A stretch of DNA of 64,000 nt from an uncultured Acetatifactor sp. (GTDB lineage: Bacteria; Bacillota; Clostridia; Lachnospirales; Lachnospiraceae), in contig CAJUJN010000001.1 in the NCBI GenBank assembly GCA_910586775.1, forward strand, positions 124,001 through 188,000. Reading direction: 5' to 3'. The notes beneath the pieces were generated by a model that had not been told where the DNA came from, made no database searches, and saw nothing but the letters and a program-made list of their open reading frames with translations. The translations under genes were made by a program, and so were the position numbers. Of this stretch, positions 35,158 to 44,607 are shown in pieces; position 1 is the first letter of the stretch, and each line of letters opens with the position of its first letter.

Positions 35158-37371
35158 TCATCCTCCGTTGATTTCCCTGATCCTGGCAGCCAGTGCCGTA
35201 TATCTGCGATTCTCGCTGACATTGTCAATCATGCCTCTGACCACGTTGCTGCTGCCCAGTATGGTGACACAGTTCTTCGCCCTTGTGATGGCCGTGTACA
35301 GCAGATTCCGATTAAAAAGCATCCTGGGACCCGCCAACAGCGGCAGGAGCACCGCCGGGTACTCGCTTCCCTGGGACTTGTGAATGGTGACGGCATAAGA
35401 TAATTCCAATTCCTCCAGAAGAGAAAACGGATAGGTGACCCGCCTCTGTTCATCATATTCCACCACCAGGCTGGAAGATGTCTCGCTGATCTCCAGAATC
35501 CTCCCCATATCGCCGTTAAAGACACCGACTCCTTTGTCCACAGGGATTCCATAACGGCTGACAATCTCCCATTCCAGCTGATAATTATTTTTAACCTGCA
35601 TAACCTTGTCACCCTCGCGGTATATGGTATCACCGCTTATGTGCTCCTTCTTCTGCCCGTCCGCCGGGTTCAGGTATCTCTGCAGTATCCCGTTCAGCGT
35701 CTCACAGCCCAGACTCCCCTTCCGCATGGGTGTCAGTACCTGGATATCATAGGAAGACGCATTTACGTACCGGGGCAATTTTTCTCTGATCAACTGTATC
35801 ATATGTTTATATATGACATTTATGTCATTCCGTTCGAGAAGGAAGAAATCTTTCGATTTATTGTCCAGTGCTATCTGCTCTCCTCTGTTAATCCGGTGGG
35901 CATTGACAACAATATCGCTTTCCTCCGCCTGACGGAAAATCTTTTTCAATTCCACCGTGGGAAAACATTTGCTGAAAATCAGATCCCGCAATACCTGTCC
36001 CGGCCCCACACTGGGCAGCTGATTCACGTCTCCCACCAGAACCAGCCTGGTCCCCGGCACAATGGCATCCAGCAATGACTGGAACAACTGGATATCCACC
36101 ATGGACATCTCGTCTATGATGATCACATCCGCTTCAAGAGGGTTCTCCCTGTTCCGCCCAAAGCTGGCTCTCCTGGAATTATCTTCCGACAATGCGCTGT
36201 TCAGTTCCAACATACGGTGAATGGTCTTCGCCTCGAAGCCTGTCGCCTCCGTCATGCGTTTTGCGGCGCGCCCTGTGGGCGCTGCCAGATAAATATCCAT
36301 TCCTTCCGTTTCAAAATATTTTATCATCATGTTGATGGTGGTGGTTTTCCCCGTACCCGGGCCTCCTGAGAGAATGAGCACTCCGCTGCGGATGCTCTCT
36401 TTCACAGCCCCAAGCTGCAGTTCATCCAGCTCCATCGTCCCGCCTTCCACCAGGCGCTTCAACGTCTCTGTGCCCGGCATCGCCTCCTCTGCAGCAAGGG
36501 GTATATTCAAATCATAAAGCATGCGCGCACAATTCAATTCCGCATAGTAGCAGGATGAGAGAAAGACCTGGTCTTCTTTAATGACCACCTTTTTATCCAT
36601 CATCAGGTTCTCCGCCTGCAGACGTACATTCTCCCCCGACACTCCCAGCAACTCCACCGCTTTTCCGACCATTCTGTCCATGGGAAGATAGCAGTTGCCT
36701 TCCCCCACTGCCTGCATCAAGGTATACAGAATCCCGCTCCGTATACGGTACTCCGAATCGGCCCGAACACCAATCCTGGACGCCAGCTCATCTGCCATCT
36801 TAAAGCCAATTCCATGGACATCTTCCGCCAGACGGTACGGGTTCTCTTTCATAATACCATAAAGGTCCGCACCATAGGTTTCGTATATTTTTACTGCCAG
36901 CGTATTGGAAATGCCGTAATTCTGCAGATAGACAACAGCGTCCCGCAGCTCCCGCTTTTCCTCCATCTGGACTGCAATTTCCCTTGCCTTGCGCTCGCTG
37001 ATCCCTTTGATTTCCGTCAGGCGCTCCGGCTCTTCTTCTATAATACGGAACGTATCGTCTCCGAACTGTCTCACAATCCTGGAGGCCAGCGCCGGGCCGA
37101 TACCTTTGATTGCCCCGGAGCCCAGATACCGTTCCATGCCTGCTTTGTCCTCCGGTACTACAATGCGGTAACTGCTCACCTTAAACTGTACACCGTAGGA
37201 AGGATGCTCCACATATTCTCCCTGTGCCGAGATATTCTCCCCCTGCGTAAGTCCCCTGCAGGTTCCCACACAGATAATCTCATCCCCATCGGCCATCAGG
37301 TTCATTACCGTATAGCCATTGTCACTATTTTGAAAAATGATATGTTCCACATACCCGTTGACCGTTTCCAT
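35158..37371 (-). CDS. recD2: RecD2-type 5'-3' DNA helicase
   Basis: 737 residues, the usual size. An N-terminal OB-like part (VNGYVEHIIFQNSDNGYTVM), HhH repeats (AIKGIGPALASRIVRQF; ITEIKGISERK-like), then the SF1 core: Walker A LSGGPGTGKTTTINMMIKYF, Walker B ADVIIIDEMSMVDIQLFQSL, VLVGDVNQLPSVGPGQVLRD, and motif VI region YAVTIHKSQGSEYPAVLLPL with LYTAITRAKNCV. It works outside RecBCD in repair and replication-fork processing. AGAGG lies 7 bases before ATG 37371. Confidence 0.95.
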   Translation of the reverse strand: METVNGYVEHIIFQNSDNGYTVMNLMADGDEIICVGTCRGLTQGENISAQGEYVEHPSYGVQFKVSSYRIVVPEDKAGMERYLGSGAIKGIGPALASRIVRQFGDDTFRIIEEEPERLTEIKGISERKAREIAVQMEEKRELRDAVVYLQNYGISNTLAVKIYETYGADLYGIMKENPYRLAEDVHGIGFKMADELASRIGVRADSEYRIRSGILYTLMQAVGEGNCYLPMDRMVGKAVELLGVSGENVRLQAENLMMDKKVVIKEDQVFLSSCYYAELNCARMLYDLNIPLAAEEAMPGTETLKRLVEGGTMELDELQLGAVKESIRSGVLILSGGPGTGKTTTINMMIKYFETEGMDIYLAAPTGRAAKRMTEATGFEAKTIHRMLELNSALSEDNSRRASFGRNRENPLEADVIIIDEMSMVDIQLFQSLLDAIVPGTRLVLVGDVNQLPSVGPGQVLRDLIFSKCFPTVELKKIFRQAEESDIVVNAHRINRGEQIALDNKSKDFFLLERNDINVIYKHMIQLIREKLPRYVNASSYDIQVLTPMRKGSLGCETLNGILQRYLNPADGQKKEHISGDTIYREGDKVMQVKNNYQLEWEIVSRYGIPVDKGVGVFNGDMGRILEISETSSSLVVEYDEQRRVTYPFSLLEELELSYAVTIHKSQGSEYPAVLLPLLAGPRMLFNRNLLYTAITRAKNCVTILGSSNVVRGMIDNVSENRRYTALAARIREINGG

Positions 37372-37423
37372 CCAGCATCCTCTGTCATCCCTGAATCCCG
37401 CCGCATTCCGCTTCGGGAAATAT

Positions 37424-37626
37424 TATATGCTTGTGAGTGCATTTATTCTAACGTCTTCTTGTTTTATACCTGTGAGCACATTCATTTGCCGCTTTTTGTC
37501 CCTCATTGTACAATCGCTCACTTGTTATACTTTCAGGTTGGCAAATGTGTTTGGTCGTGAGTATATATTACTGAATCGCTCACTTGTTATACTTTACACC
37601 TGCAAATGTTCCCATCCATGAATATA
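37424..37626 (+). repeat. Copy A4, split by insertion of copy A5
   Basis: Left half 37424-37464 (GTGAGTGC arm) and right half 37566-37626 (CGCTCACTTGTTATACTTTA, GCAAATG, GAATATA) form one A element once the inner copy is removed. Confidence 0.75.
37465..37565 (+). repeat. Copy A5, inserted inside A4
   Basis: 101 bp from TATACCTGTGAGC to CGTGAGTATA, with CATTTGCC and GGCAAATG blocks and TTGTTATACTTT. It sits in the loop region of A4, bordered by TA-rich sequence on both sides. Confidence 0.8.
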
Positions 37627-37664
37627 TATAGCAGAATAAGGCTGCCTCCACCTTTGAGCAGCCT

Positions 37665-37767
37665 CATACTCAAGACCGCAGGATTACCCTACTGCTTATG
37701 CCAAAATAATGGCTTGCGGTCTATCGTTATACATTTTGTCTGGCAAATATTTTCACTGCTGAGTATA
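37665..37767 (+). repeat. Interspersed structured repeat, copy B1
   Basis: 103 bp. CATACTC, stem AGACCGCA (37673-37680) / TGCGGTCT (37715-37722), then the shared right part TCGTTATACATTTT, TGGCAAAT, GAGTATA. The stem sequence differs wholly from that of the A copies while the right part is kept. Confidence 0.8.
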
Positions 37768-37938
37768 TATTACGTTCTTATACTCTTTCTGACCATTAAT
37801 CCGTTCTGTTTGAATGCCGCCCCGCTTTCGCATGGTCGTGGCAAACGCGCTTCTTACTGCAATACGCCTGTTTCCTGCGCTATCGCCTCCCGAATTGTTA
37901 TAGCATTTCCGGCCAATCCGTTGCACTATTATAAAGTA

Positions 37939-38340
37939 CTACACTTCTGCTGCTGTCTCTGCCGCTCCGCTTTCAGGAACTTCCGCAACACTGAAATTAC
38001 GCTTCATCTGATCATAAAGCATCTGTGCAAGGCCAAACCCGCCATTTTGGTTGCTGGTCTCCTCCGCCAGACTCTGAATCATCTGATCCTTGTAATAATC
38101 CATCATAGAAGAAGTATAATTGGACATCTCCTCACTCTGAGGAACGGTCTTCATCATCCCTTTATACATCTGCTCAATGAAATATGCCTCGAACTGCTTG
38201 CATGCATCCATCAACTCCGCATCCGACGCCCTGGAATAATCCGCATCAGTCAGCTTGTTCTGCAGCTTCGTTGCGCTCTGGTTCGCCGCATTGGAATACA
38301 TGTCGCTGTACATACCTGTTATGTTACTGAAATCTGTCAT
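37939..38340 (-). CDS. FlgJ-like rod-binding protein (N-terminal domain only)
   Basis: 133 residues. The FlgJ N-terminal signature is present: LMDACKQFEAYFIEQMYKGM (E-x-x-FxxxMxxxM type), then MKTVPQSEEMSNYTSSMMDY and GGFGLAQMLYDQMKRNF. The muramidase half of proteobacterial FlgJ is absent, as is usual in Firmicutes. It caps the growing flagellar rod. It follows flhO-flhP in the same direction. GGGAGGAG is five bases before ATG 38340. Confidence 0.85.
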   Translation of the reverse strand: MTDFSNITGMYSDMYSNAANQSATKLQNKLTDADYSRASDAELMDACKQFEAYFIEQMYKGMMKTVPQSEEMSNYTSSMMDYYKDQMIQSLAEETSNQNGGFGLAQMLYDQMKRNFSVAEVPESGAAETAAEV

Positions 38341-38439
38341 CTCTTCTCCTCCCGGCCGCTCTGCCTTCCCGACAGCAGAATTCTCCTGTTCTTCCCTGCA
38401 TTATTCAAGACTCCGCACAATCTGCACGGAAATTCAAAG

Positions 38440-38539
38440 TATATCCGCGCTCAAAAACTTTTCCGAACTCAAATGTATAACAAGTGAACGCTTCTCCAAA
38501 CACAGGACAAAAAACAACAAATATATGCGTTCATAAATA
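38440..38539 (-). repeat. Interspersed structured repeat, copy A6 (minus orientation)
   Basis: Reads on the minus strand ATGAACGC (38534-38527) ... GCGTTCAC (38491-38484) then TTGTTATACATTTGAG. The stem shows a compensated change (G-C to A-T) against A1 and A2. It begins exactly at the flhP stop codon. Confidence 0.75.
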
Positions 38540-39355
38540 TTAACGCTTAAGATTATTTGCCTGCTGAAGCATTTCATCCGTCGTCGTGACTGCCTTGGAA
38601 TTCAATTCGTAGGCACGCTGTGCCACAATCATATTCACCATCTCGTCAACCACCTGAACATTGGAGCCTTCCAGGTAATTTTGATAGATATTACTCTTGT
38701 CAACCATATTGCTGGTAGCTTCATTGATAGGCTGCCCGCTTGCCGCACTCTGCGCATACAGAGTCTCTGCCATCTTATCCAGTCCGTTGGGATTATTAAA
38801 CTGGAATAATCCGATGGTAATACCGATAGGCTGAGGCTGATTCTGCGCGTCAGGATAGCACAGTTCTCCATATTTATTTACACTTACATCGGAAAGAATG
38901 TAATTCGTGTTCAGAATAATCGGCTGTCCGGTTGTACTCAGCACCGGCAGGCCGTCCGAATTCGCCAGCATATTACCGTTGGTTCCCAGGGTAAACTGGA
39001 AATTGCCGTTACGCGTATAGTATGTATTGCCGTCACTGCCCCGCAAAGCAAAGAAGCCTTTCCCGTCAATCATAAAATCGGTATCACTTTCCGACGAAAG
39101 CGCATTACCCTGTTTAAAGATCGTTGTGATAGCAGAATTACGAACACCAAGGCCAACCTGCGCGCTGGTGGGCTTCTGGTCCCCGTTTGCTGTAGTGGTC
39201 TTCGTCTGCAAGGTCTGATATAAAAGTGTCTTAAATTCATTCACATGGGTCTTATACCCCTGTGTGTTTACATTGGCCAGATTATTTGCAATCGTGTCAA
39301 GGTTTGTCTGTTGCGCAATCATTCCGGTTGCTGCTGTCCATAAGCTGCGTACCAT
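38540..39355 (-). CDS. flhP: Flagellar hook-basal body rod protein, FlhP-like
   Basis: 271 residues. The flagellar axial family N-motif (QQTNLDTIANNLANVNTQGY) and C-motif (EMVNMIVAQRAYELNSKAVT) flank a FlgG-like core with GFFALRGSDGNTYYTRNGNF and NSDGLPVLSTTGQPI. It is one of two paralogous rod/hook-base proteins after mbl, as in Bacillus mbl-flhO-flhP. It is exported by the flagellar type III system without a cleaved signal. Confidence 0.93.
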   Translation of the reverse strand: MVRSLWTAATGMIAQQTNLDTIANNLANVNTQGYKTHVNEFKTLLYQTLQTKTTTANGDQKPTSAQVGLGVRNSAITTIFKQGNALSSESDTDFMIDGKGFFALRGSDGNTYYTRNGNFQFTLGTNGNMLANSDGLPVLSTTGQPIILNTNYILSDVSVNKYGELCYPDAQNQPQPIGITIGLFQFNNPNGLDKMAETLYAQSAASGQPINEATSNMVDKSNIYQNYLEGSNVQVVDEMVNMIVAQRAYELNSKAVTTTDEMLQQANNLKR

Positions 39356-39486
39356 AGTTTTTATTCCTTTCTGTCATTTCTGTATATGTCCTCCCGCCTG
39401 CCCGCTTTCGCCGGCACCGGGCCTTCATCAGGATACAGTCTTACACCCACATCCCGCTTCTATATATCAGGGGACTGCTATCGGCC

Positions 39487-40263
39487 TTATACCCTGCCCA
39501 ACTGAGTCGTAGCAATCTCCAGGGAACTGTCATAGGTCTGAATAATCTTCTGATTGCTCTCATAAGCTCTTGTAATTGCTATCAGATTCACCATCTCGGA
39601 AACAATCTGCACATTCGCCATCTCCAGGTATCCCGACTTAATCTGTGCGGCTCCTCTGGCAGGACGCGCTCCCTCCACCGGACTGTAATAAGTCTCGCCG
39701 TATTTCTCCAGATAATCATAATCCTCGAAGTCAGCCACCTGAATCGTAGCTATCTCCGTTCCGTTCTGGAATATCCGGCCATAACTGTCAATGTCGGCAT
39801 CCTTCAGAGGATCTAATCGGATTCTCCGGTTCTGAGTATCCAGCACATAGTCCCCATCCTCTGTCACCAGATATCCCTGGGTATTCAATGTAAACTGGCC
39901 GCCCCTGGTATACATGGTAGATGTCTCGCCTGCTTTGTTGGTAAATTCGATCGCGAAAAATCCGTCTCCCGCCAGCGCGAGGTCAAAAGTATTACCTGTC
40001 ACCCGGAACGATCCCTGGGTAAAATCCGTATAGTTCTCGCCGATCTTCACGCCCGGATTATTCATGCCCATACGCTTTGTCAGATTGGCACCTACCGAAG
40101 TATCCTTGATTTTGACTGTCAGGATATCATCAAAGGACTGGCTGGTGGCTCCTTCCTTTTTAAATCCTACCGTGGATGCATTGGCCAGATTATTCGTCAG
40201 GGTGTCCATTCTGTGCTGCTCATTGATCATGCCTGTGTAGGCGGTATACAAACCTTTTAACAT
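39487..40263 (-). CDS. flhO: Flagellar hook-basal body rod protein, FlhO-like
   Basis: 258 residues. MLKGLYTAYTGMINEQHRMD, TLTNNLANASTVGFKKEGAT, GDGFFAIEFTNKAGETSTMY, TRGGQFTLNTQGYLVTEDGD and the C-terminal SEMVNLIAITRAYESNQKII show an FlgF/FlgG-type axial protein. Directly downstream of mbl (14 bases), before flhP: the Bacillus gene order. AAGGAGG lies 6 bases before ATG 40263. Confidence 0.93.
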   Translation of the reverse strand: MLKGLYTAYTGMINEQHRMDTLTNNLANASTVGFKKEGATSQSFDDILTVKIKDTSVGANLTKRMGMNNPGVKIGENYTDFTQGSFRVTGNTFDLALAGDGFFAIEFTNKAGETSTMYTRGGQFTLNTQGYLVTEDGDYVLDTQNRRIRLDPLKDADIDSYGRIFQNGTEIATIQVADFEDYDYLEKYGETYYSPVEGARPARGAAQIKSGYLEMANVQIVSEMVNLIAITRAYESNQKIIQTYDSSLEIATTQLGRV

Positions 40264-40277
40264 TAAATGCCTCCTTC

Positions 40278-41270
40278 TTACCTGCCATTGTAATCGGAAA
40301 GGAATTCCACATACTTGCCCGTTCCAACGGCTACTGCCGTCATGGGATCCTCGGCAGTAATGGTATTAATACCTGTCCTGGATGAGATCAGTTCCTCCAG
40401 CCCCCGCAGAAGGCTGCCTCCTCCTGTCAGAACGATCCCGCGGTCCGCGATGTCTGCCGCCAGTTCGGGCGGAGTCTTCTCCAACACACTGTGAATCGTC
40501 TCCACTACCTGGGATGTAGTCTCCCGCAATGCCTCTTCCGTCTCTTCTGAAGATACTTTTACGGTCTTGGGAAGGCCCGTCACCAGATTCCGTCCCCTTA
40601 CATCCATGTAGTCCACCTCGGTTCTCTTATAAGCCGAACCGATCTTTATCTTCAAATCCTCTGCTGTCCTCTCACCGATCAGAAGATTATGCTTCTTACG
40701 CATATAACGCACAATAGCTTCGTCAAAGTCATCTCCTGCCACCTTGATGGATGCGCTGACCACCGTGCCGCCAAGAGAGATAACCGCTATGTCGGAAGTA
40801 CCGCCTCCGATATCCACAATCATGTTGCCGCAGGGTTTGGCGATGTCAATCCCTGCACCGATTGCAGCCGCAATGGGCTCCTCAATGATCTCCACATCCC
40901 TGGCACCTGCCTGGTAAGTGGCATCCTCCACGGCTTTCTTCTCTACTTCCGTGACGCCGCTGGGAACGCATACGGCGATGCGGGGCTTCCTGAAAGTCCT
41001 CCTGCCCAACGCTTTCTGGATAAAATACTTCATCATCTTCTCGGTAACGGAATAATCCGATATAACACCCTGACGCAGAGGACGCACCGCAATAATATTG
41101 CCCGGAGTCCTGCCCAGCATCAGACGCGCATCTTCTCCGATCGCTTTGATCTTATTGGTGTCTCTGTCAAACGCCACAACGGAGGGCTCCTTCAGTACAA
41201 CGCCCTTTCCTCTGATGTATACTAAAATGCTGGCCGTACCCAAATCAATTCCGATATCTGTGCACTGCAT
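40278..41270 (-). CDS. mbl: MreB-family actin-like cell-shape protein (Mbl type)
   Basis: 330 residues. DIGIDLGTASILVYIRGKGV (phosphate 1), NMIVDIGGGTSDIAVISLGG (phosphate 2), VCVPSGVTEVEKKAVEDATY and GIVLTGGGSLLRGLEELISS (adenosine) are the actin-family nucleotide motifs. The filament directs side-wall peptidoglycan synthesis. Its place before flhO-flhP is the Bacillus mbl order, so Mbl is more likely than MreB. AAAGGGG lies 6 bases before ATG 41270. Confidence 0.92.
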   Translation of the reverse strand: MQCTDIGIDLGTASILVYIRGKGVVLKEPSVVAFDRDTNKIKAIGEDARLMLGRTPGNIIAVRPLRQGVISDYSVTEKMMKYFIQKALGRRTFRKPRIAVCVPSGVTEVEKKAVEDATYQAGARDVEIIEEPIAAAIGAGIDIAKPCGNMIVDIGGGTSDIAVISLGGTVVSASIKVAGDDFDEAIVRYMRKKHNLLIGERTAEDLKIKIGSAYKRTEVDYMDVRGRNLVTGLPKTVKVSSEETEEALRETTSQVVETIHSVLEKTPPELAADIADRGIVLTGGGSLLRGLEELISSRTGINTITAEDPMTAVAVGTGKYVEFLSDYNGR

Positions 41271-41360
41271 ACTATACCCCTTTCTCCATGGATTCCATTC
41301 TTCTTCAATCTCACATTCATTTTCTGGCTATAACTTCATCGTTTCCAGTACTTTCCACAC

Positions 41361-41391
41361 TTTATACCGCATACCAAAAATATCTTGTCAA
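41361..41391 (-). promoter_or_regulatory. Probable mbl promoter
   Basis: Minus strand TTGACA (41391-41386), 19 bases, TATAAA (41366-41361), about 90 bases before mbl. The spacer is longer than optimal. Confidence 0.5.
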
Positions 41392-41416
41392 CGTAAAAAG
41401 TATCGCTTTAAGCGCA

Positions 41417-41517
41417 AAGAGCGCGCCGCTTTTCATAAGCAAGCTCTCGGCTTCCGATAGGGCAGACCATAGGAAGCAAGGGATGCTTCCTATGGTTGAG
41501 GGTGCTAAGAGCGCGCC
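41417..41517. other. Strong 13-bp hairpin between direct repeats
   Basis: AAGAGCGCGCC occurs at 41417-41427 and 41507-41517. Between them stands a perfect stem ACCATAGGAAGCA (41466-41478) / TGCTTCCTATGGT (41484-41496) with a 5-base loop and no T-run. It lies after the uvrA terminator and before the mbl promoter, so it is not explained by either. Confidence 0.6.
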
Positions 41518-41532
41518 CTCATATTATAACCG

Positions 41533-41565
41533 AAAAAAATCCATTTTCATAGGGGTTTATGAAAA
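41533..41565 (-). terminator. Intrinsic terminator of the uvrBA unit
   Basis: Minus strand stem TTTTCATA/TATGAAAA (41565-41544), four bases, then a run of seven T. About 60 bases after the uvrA stop. Confidence 0.65.
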
Positions 41566-41626
41566 TTTTAAGAAAAAGTATTTTAACCTGTCATATTTAT
41601 CATTTCGGCAAAATCAACCAGCTTCT

Positions 41627-44488
41627 TTAGTGTTTTTTATCCTTCTCCAACATTTTCCTTATATAAATGCCTGTATAAGACGACTTATTCTCTGCAATCT
41701 CCTCCGGTGTGCCTCTGGCAATGACGGTGCCTCCGCGGTCTCCTCCCTCGGGCCCCATGTCAACGATATAGTCTGCTGTCTTGATCACATCCAGATTATG
41801 CTCTATCACAACGACGGTGTTGCCGCCTTCCGCCAGTCTGTGGAGAATATCCACCAGCTTGTGTACATCCGCAAAATGAAGTCCCGTGGTAGGCTCATCC
41901 AGAATATAAATCGTCTTGCCCGTGCTGCGCCGGGAAAGCTCCGTGGCCAGCTTGATGCGCTGGGCTTCTCCTCCGGAGAGTGTGGTGGACGGCTGTCCCA
42001 GCTTAACATAGCCCAGTCCCACATCATACAGAGTCTCTATCTTGCGGCGGATTGCGGGAAGGGGCTCGAAGAAACTGTAAGCCTCCTCCACCGTCATGTC
42101 CAGCACGTCGAAAATGCTCTTTCCCTTATATTTTACGTCCAGAGTCTCGCGATTGTAGCGCTTGCCGCCGCAGACCTCACAGGGCACATAGACATCCGGC
42201 AGGAAGTGCATCTCTATCTTGATGATGCCGTCTCCTCCGCAGGCCTCACAGCGCCCGCCTTTTACATTAAAACTGAAACGTCCCTTGCCGTATCCCTTCG
42301 CCTTGGCATCCGCCGTGGATGCAAACAGATCCCTGATCTGGTCAAATACCCCGGTGTAAGTAGCCGGATTGGATCGCGGTGTACGCCCGATGGGAGACTG
42401 GTCAATGGCAATAACTTTATCCAGCTGCTCTAACCCCTGAATATCCCTGTGATTTCCCGGAATACATCTGGCACGGTTTAAGTCCCTCGCCAGATGCTTG
42501 TACAGGATCTCATTGATCAGTGAACTTTTGCCGGAGCCGGACACGCCTGTCACACAGGTCATCACCCCCAGCGGAATCTCAACATTTATATTCTTCAGAT
42601 TGTTCTCACGCGCGCCCAGTACCTTCAGGAATCCTGCAGGCTTTCTTCTCTCTGCCGGAACGGGAATCCTCAATTCGCCGCTGAGGTACTTTCCGGTGAC
42701 AGATTCCGGTATCTTCATAATCTCTTCCGCAGTGCCGCAGGCCACCACCTCGCCGCCGCAAGAACCGGCACCGGGTCCGATATCCACCACATAATCTGCC
42801 GCCAGCATGGTATCTTCATCATGCTCTACCACGATCATGGTATTTCCCAGATCCCTCAAGTTTTTCAGAGTATTCAGCAGCTTATCATTATCTCTCTGGT
42901 GCAGTCCGATGCTGGGTTCGTCCAGAATGTAGCAGACCCCCACCAACCCTGAGCCGATCTGCGTCGCCAGACGAATACGCTGTGCCTCACCGCCGGACAG
43001 GGTCGCGGTGCCTCTGGACAGGGACAGATACTCCAGGCCCACATCCACCAGGAAACAGACTCTGGCACGTATCTCCTTGAGCAGCTGTTTGCCGATCAGC
43101 ATCTGTTGATTGGTAAGCTGCATCTTCTCGAGGAAATCGTTTAATTCCAAAATAGACACAGAAGTAATCTCATAAATATTTTTACCGCACACCGTTACTG
43201 CCAGAGATTCCTTCTTCAGCCGCATCCCCTTACATTCCCTGCAGGGCGTAACACGCATGAAAGTCTCGTACTCCTGCTTCATCGTCTCCGAAAAGGTCTC
43301 TCTGTACTTCCGTTCCACATTGCGGATCAGTCCCTCAAAAGCCACCGGGTAGACACCGCTTCCCCGTTGCCCCTGATAATGAACCTCGACCTCTTTTCCA
43401 TCTGTGCCGTAAACCAGAATGTCTTTCACCTTATCCGGATACTGCTCAAAAGGCGTGTCAAGCTCAAAGTGATATTCCTTGCAGAGTGCGCGCAGCAGCG
43501 CATTGGTAAAGCTGGATTTATCCGCGCAGGACTGCCATCCGGTAACCGCAATGGCACCTTCATTTATACTCAACCTCTTGTCAGGAACCATCAGGTCAAT
43601 ATCAAACTCCATCTTATAGCCCAGCCCGGAACACTCCGGACAGGCACCAAAAGGATTATTAAAAGAAAAGCTTCTGGGCTCAATCTCACTGATACCGATA
43701 TTGCAGTCCGGACAGGAAAAACTCTGACTGAAGGTCATGGGCTCCCCGCCGATCACATCCACCACCAGCAGCCCCTCCGCCAGATTCAGGACATTTTCGA
43801 TAGAATCCGCCAGCCTGCGCTCGATTCCCGGCTTCACTGCCAGTCTGTCCACCACGATCTCAATATTATGCTTGATATTTTTTTCCAGGGATATCTCCTC
43901 TGTCAGCTCATAAATGTTGCCGTCTATGCGCACGCGCACATAGCCGCTTCTCCGGGCCCTGTCCAGCACCTTCTCATGCTGCCCCTTGCGCCCCCGGACT
44001 ACCGGCGCCAACAGCTGCAGCCTGGTGCCTTCCGGAAGCGCCATAATCTGGTCCACCATCTGATCCACTGTCTGCTTCGCAATCTCCCTGCCGCATTTGG
44101 GGCAATGGGGAATGCCGATTCTGGCGTAGAGAAGCCTGAAATAATCATATATCTCCGTCACGGTTCCCACCGTGGAACGGGGATTGCGGTTAGTGGATTT
44201 CTGGTCGATGGAAATAGCAGGGGAGAGGCCTTCAATCTTCTCCACATTGGGCTTTTCCATCTGTCCCAGAAACTGCCTGGCATAGGAGGACAGGGATTCC
44301 ATATAACGTCTCTGTCCCTCTGCATAGATGGTATCAAATGCCAGGGAAGATTTCCCCGATCCTGACATTCCTGTCAGTACCACCAGTTCATTTCTGGGGA
44401 TATCCACATTTATATTTTTCAAATTATGTTCTGCGGCCCCGCGAATCCTGATGTATTCCCTGGGACGCATCTTCTTTATCTCTTCCAT
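41627..44488 (-). CDS. uvrA: Excinuclease ABC subunit A
   Basis: 953 residues. Two ABC ATPase modules with Walker A motifs LTGMSGSGKSSLAFDTIYAE and VTGVSGSGKSSLINEILYKH, two signature motifs (LSGGEAQRIRLATQIGSGLV; LSGGEAQRIKLATELSRRST) and zinc fingers CPKCGREIAK, CPDCNIGISE...CPECSGLGY and CEACGGDGII...CEVCGGKRY. It scans DNA for bulky lesions and loads UvrB. Encoded after uvrB with a small gene between them. It overlaps no neighbour. Confidence 0.98.
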   Translation of the reverse strand: MEEIKKMRPREYIRIRGAAEHNLKNINVDIPRNELVVLTGMSGSGKSSLAFDTIYAEGQRRYMESLSSYARQFLGQMEKPNVEKIEGLSPAISIDQKSTNRNPRSTVGTVTEIYDYFRLLYARIGIPHCPKCGREIAKQTVDQMVDQIMALPEGTRLQLLAPVVRGRKGQHEKVLDRARRSGYVRVRIDGNIYELTEEISLEKNIKHNIEIVVDRLAVKPGIERRLADSIENVLNLAEGLLVVDVIGGEPMTFSQSFSCPDCNIGISEIEPRSFSFNNPFGACPECSGLGYKMEFDIDLMVPDKRLSINEGAIAVTGWQSCADKSSFTNALLRALCKEYHFELDTPFEQYPDKVKDILVYGTDGKEVEVHYQGQRGSGVYPVAFEGLIRNVERKYRETFSETMKQEYETFMRVTPCRECKGMRLKKESLAVTVCGKNIYEITSVSILELNDFLEKMQLTNQQMLIGKQLLKEIRARVCFLVDVGLEYLSLSRGTATLSGGEAQRIRLATQIGSGLVGVCYILDEPSIGLHQRDNDKLLNTLKNLRDLGNTMIVVEHDEDTMLAADYVVDIGPGAGSCGGEVVACGTAEEIMKIPESVTGKYLSGELRIPVPAERRKPAGFLKVLGARENNLKNINVEIPLGVMTCVTGVSGSGKSSLINEILYKHLARDLNRARCIPGNHRDIQGLEQLDKVIAIDQSPIGRTPRSNPATYTGVFDQIRDLFASTADAKAKGYGKGRFSFNVKGGRCEACGGDGIIKIEMHFLPDVYVPCEVCGGKRYNRETLDVKYKGKSIFDVLDMTVEEAYSFFEPLPAIRRKIETLYDVGLGYVKLGQPSTTLSGGEAQRIKLATELSRRSTGKTIYILDEPTTGLHFADVHKLVDILHRLAEGGNTVVVIEHNLDVIKTADYIVDMGPEGGDRGGTVIARGTPEEIAENKSSYTGIYIRKMLEKDKKH

Positions 44489-44607
44489 CTGTCTTTCTCA
44501 TCCTTTCCGCCTGAACCCTGTCTCGCTTCAGCCCTGCTCCCATCCTCTGTTTCTCCCTGGCTGTGCAAAAGGAAACCGGGATTTTTGTACACTTCAATTC
44601 TTTCCTG

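Larger units (their letters stand above)
37372..37938. other. 567-bp gene-free region filled with A/B repeats
   Basis: No coding frame of note. It holds a nested pair of A copies, a GGCTGC/GCAGCC hairpin (37640-37662) and a B copy, then about 170 bp in which I see nothing defined. Confidence 0.8.
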
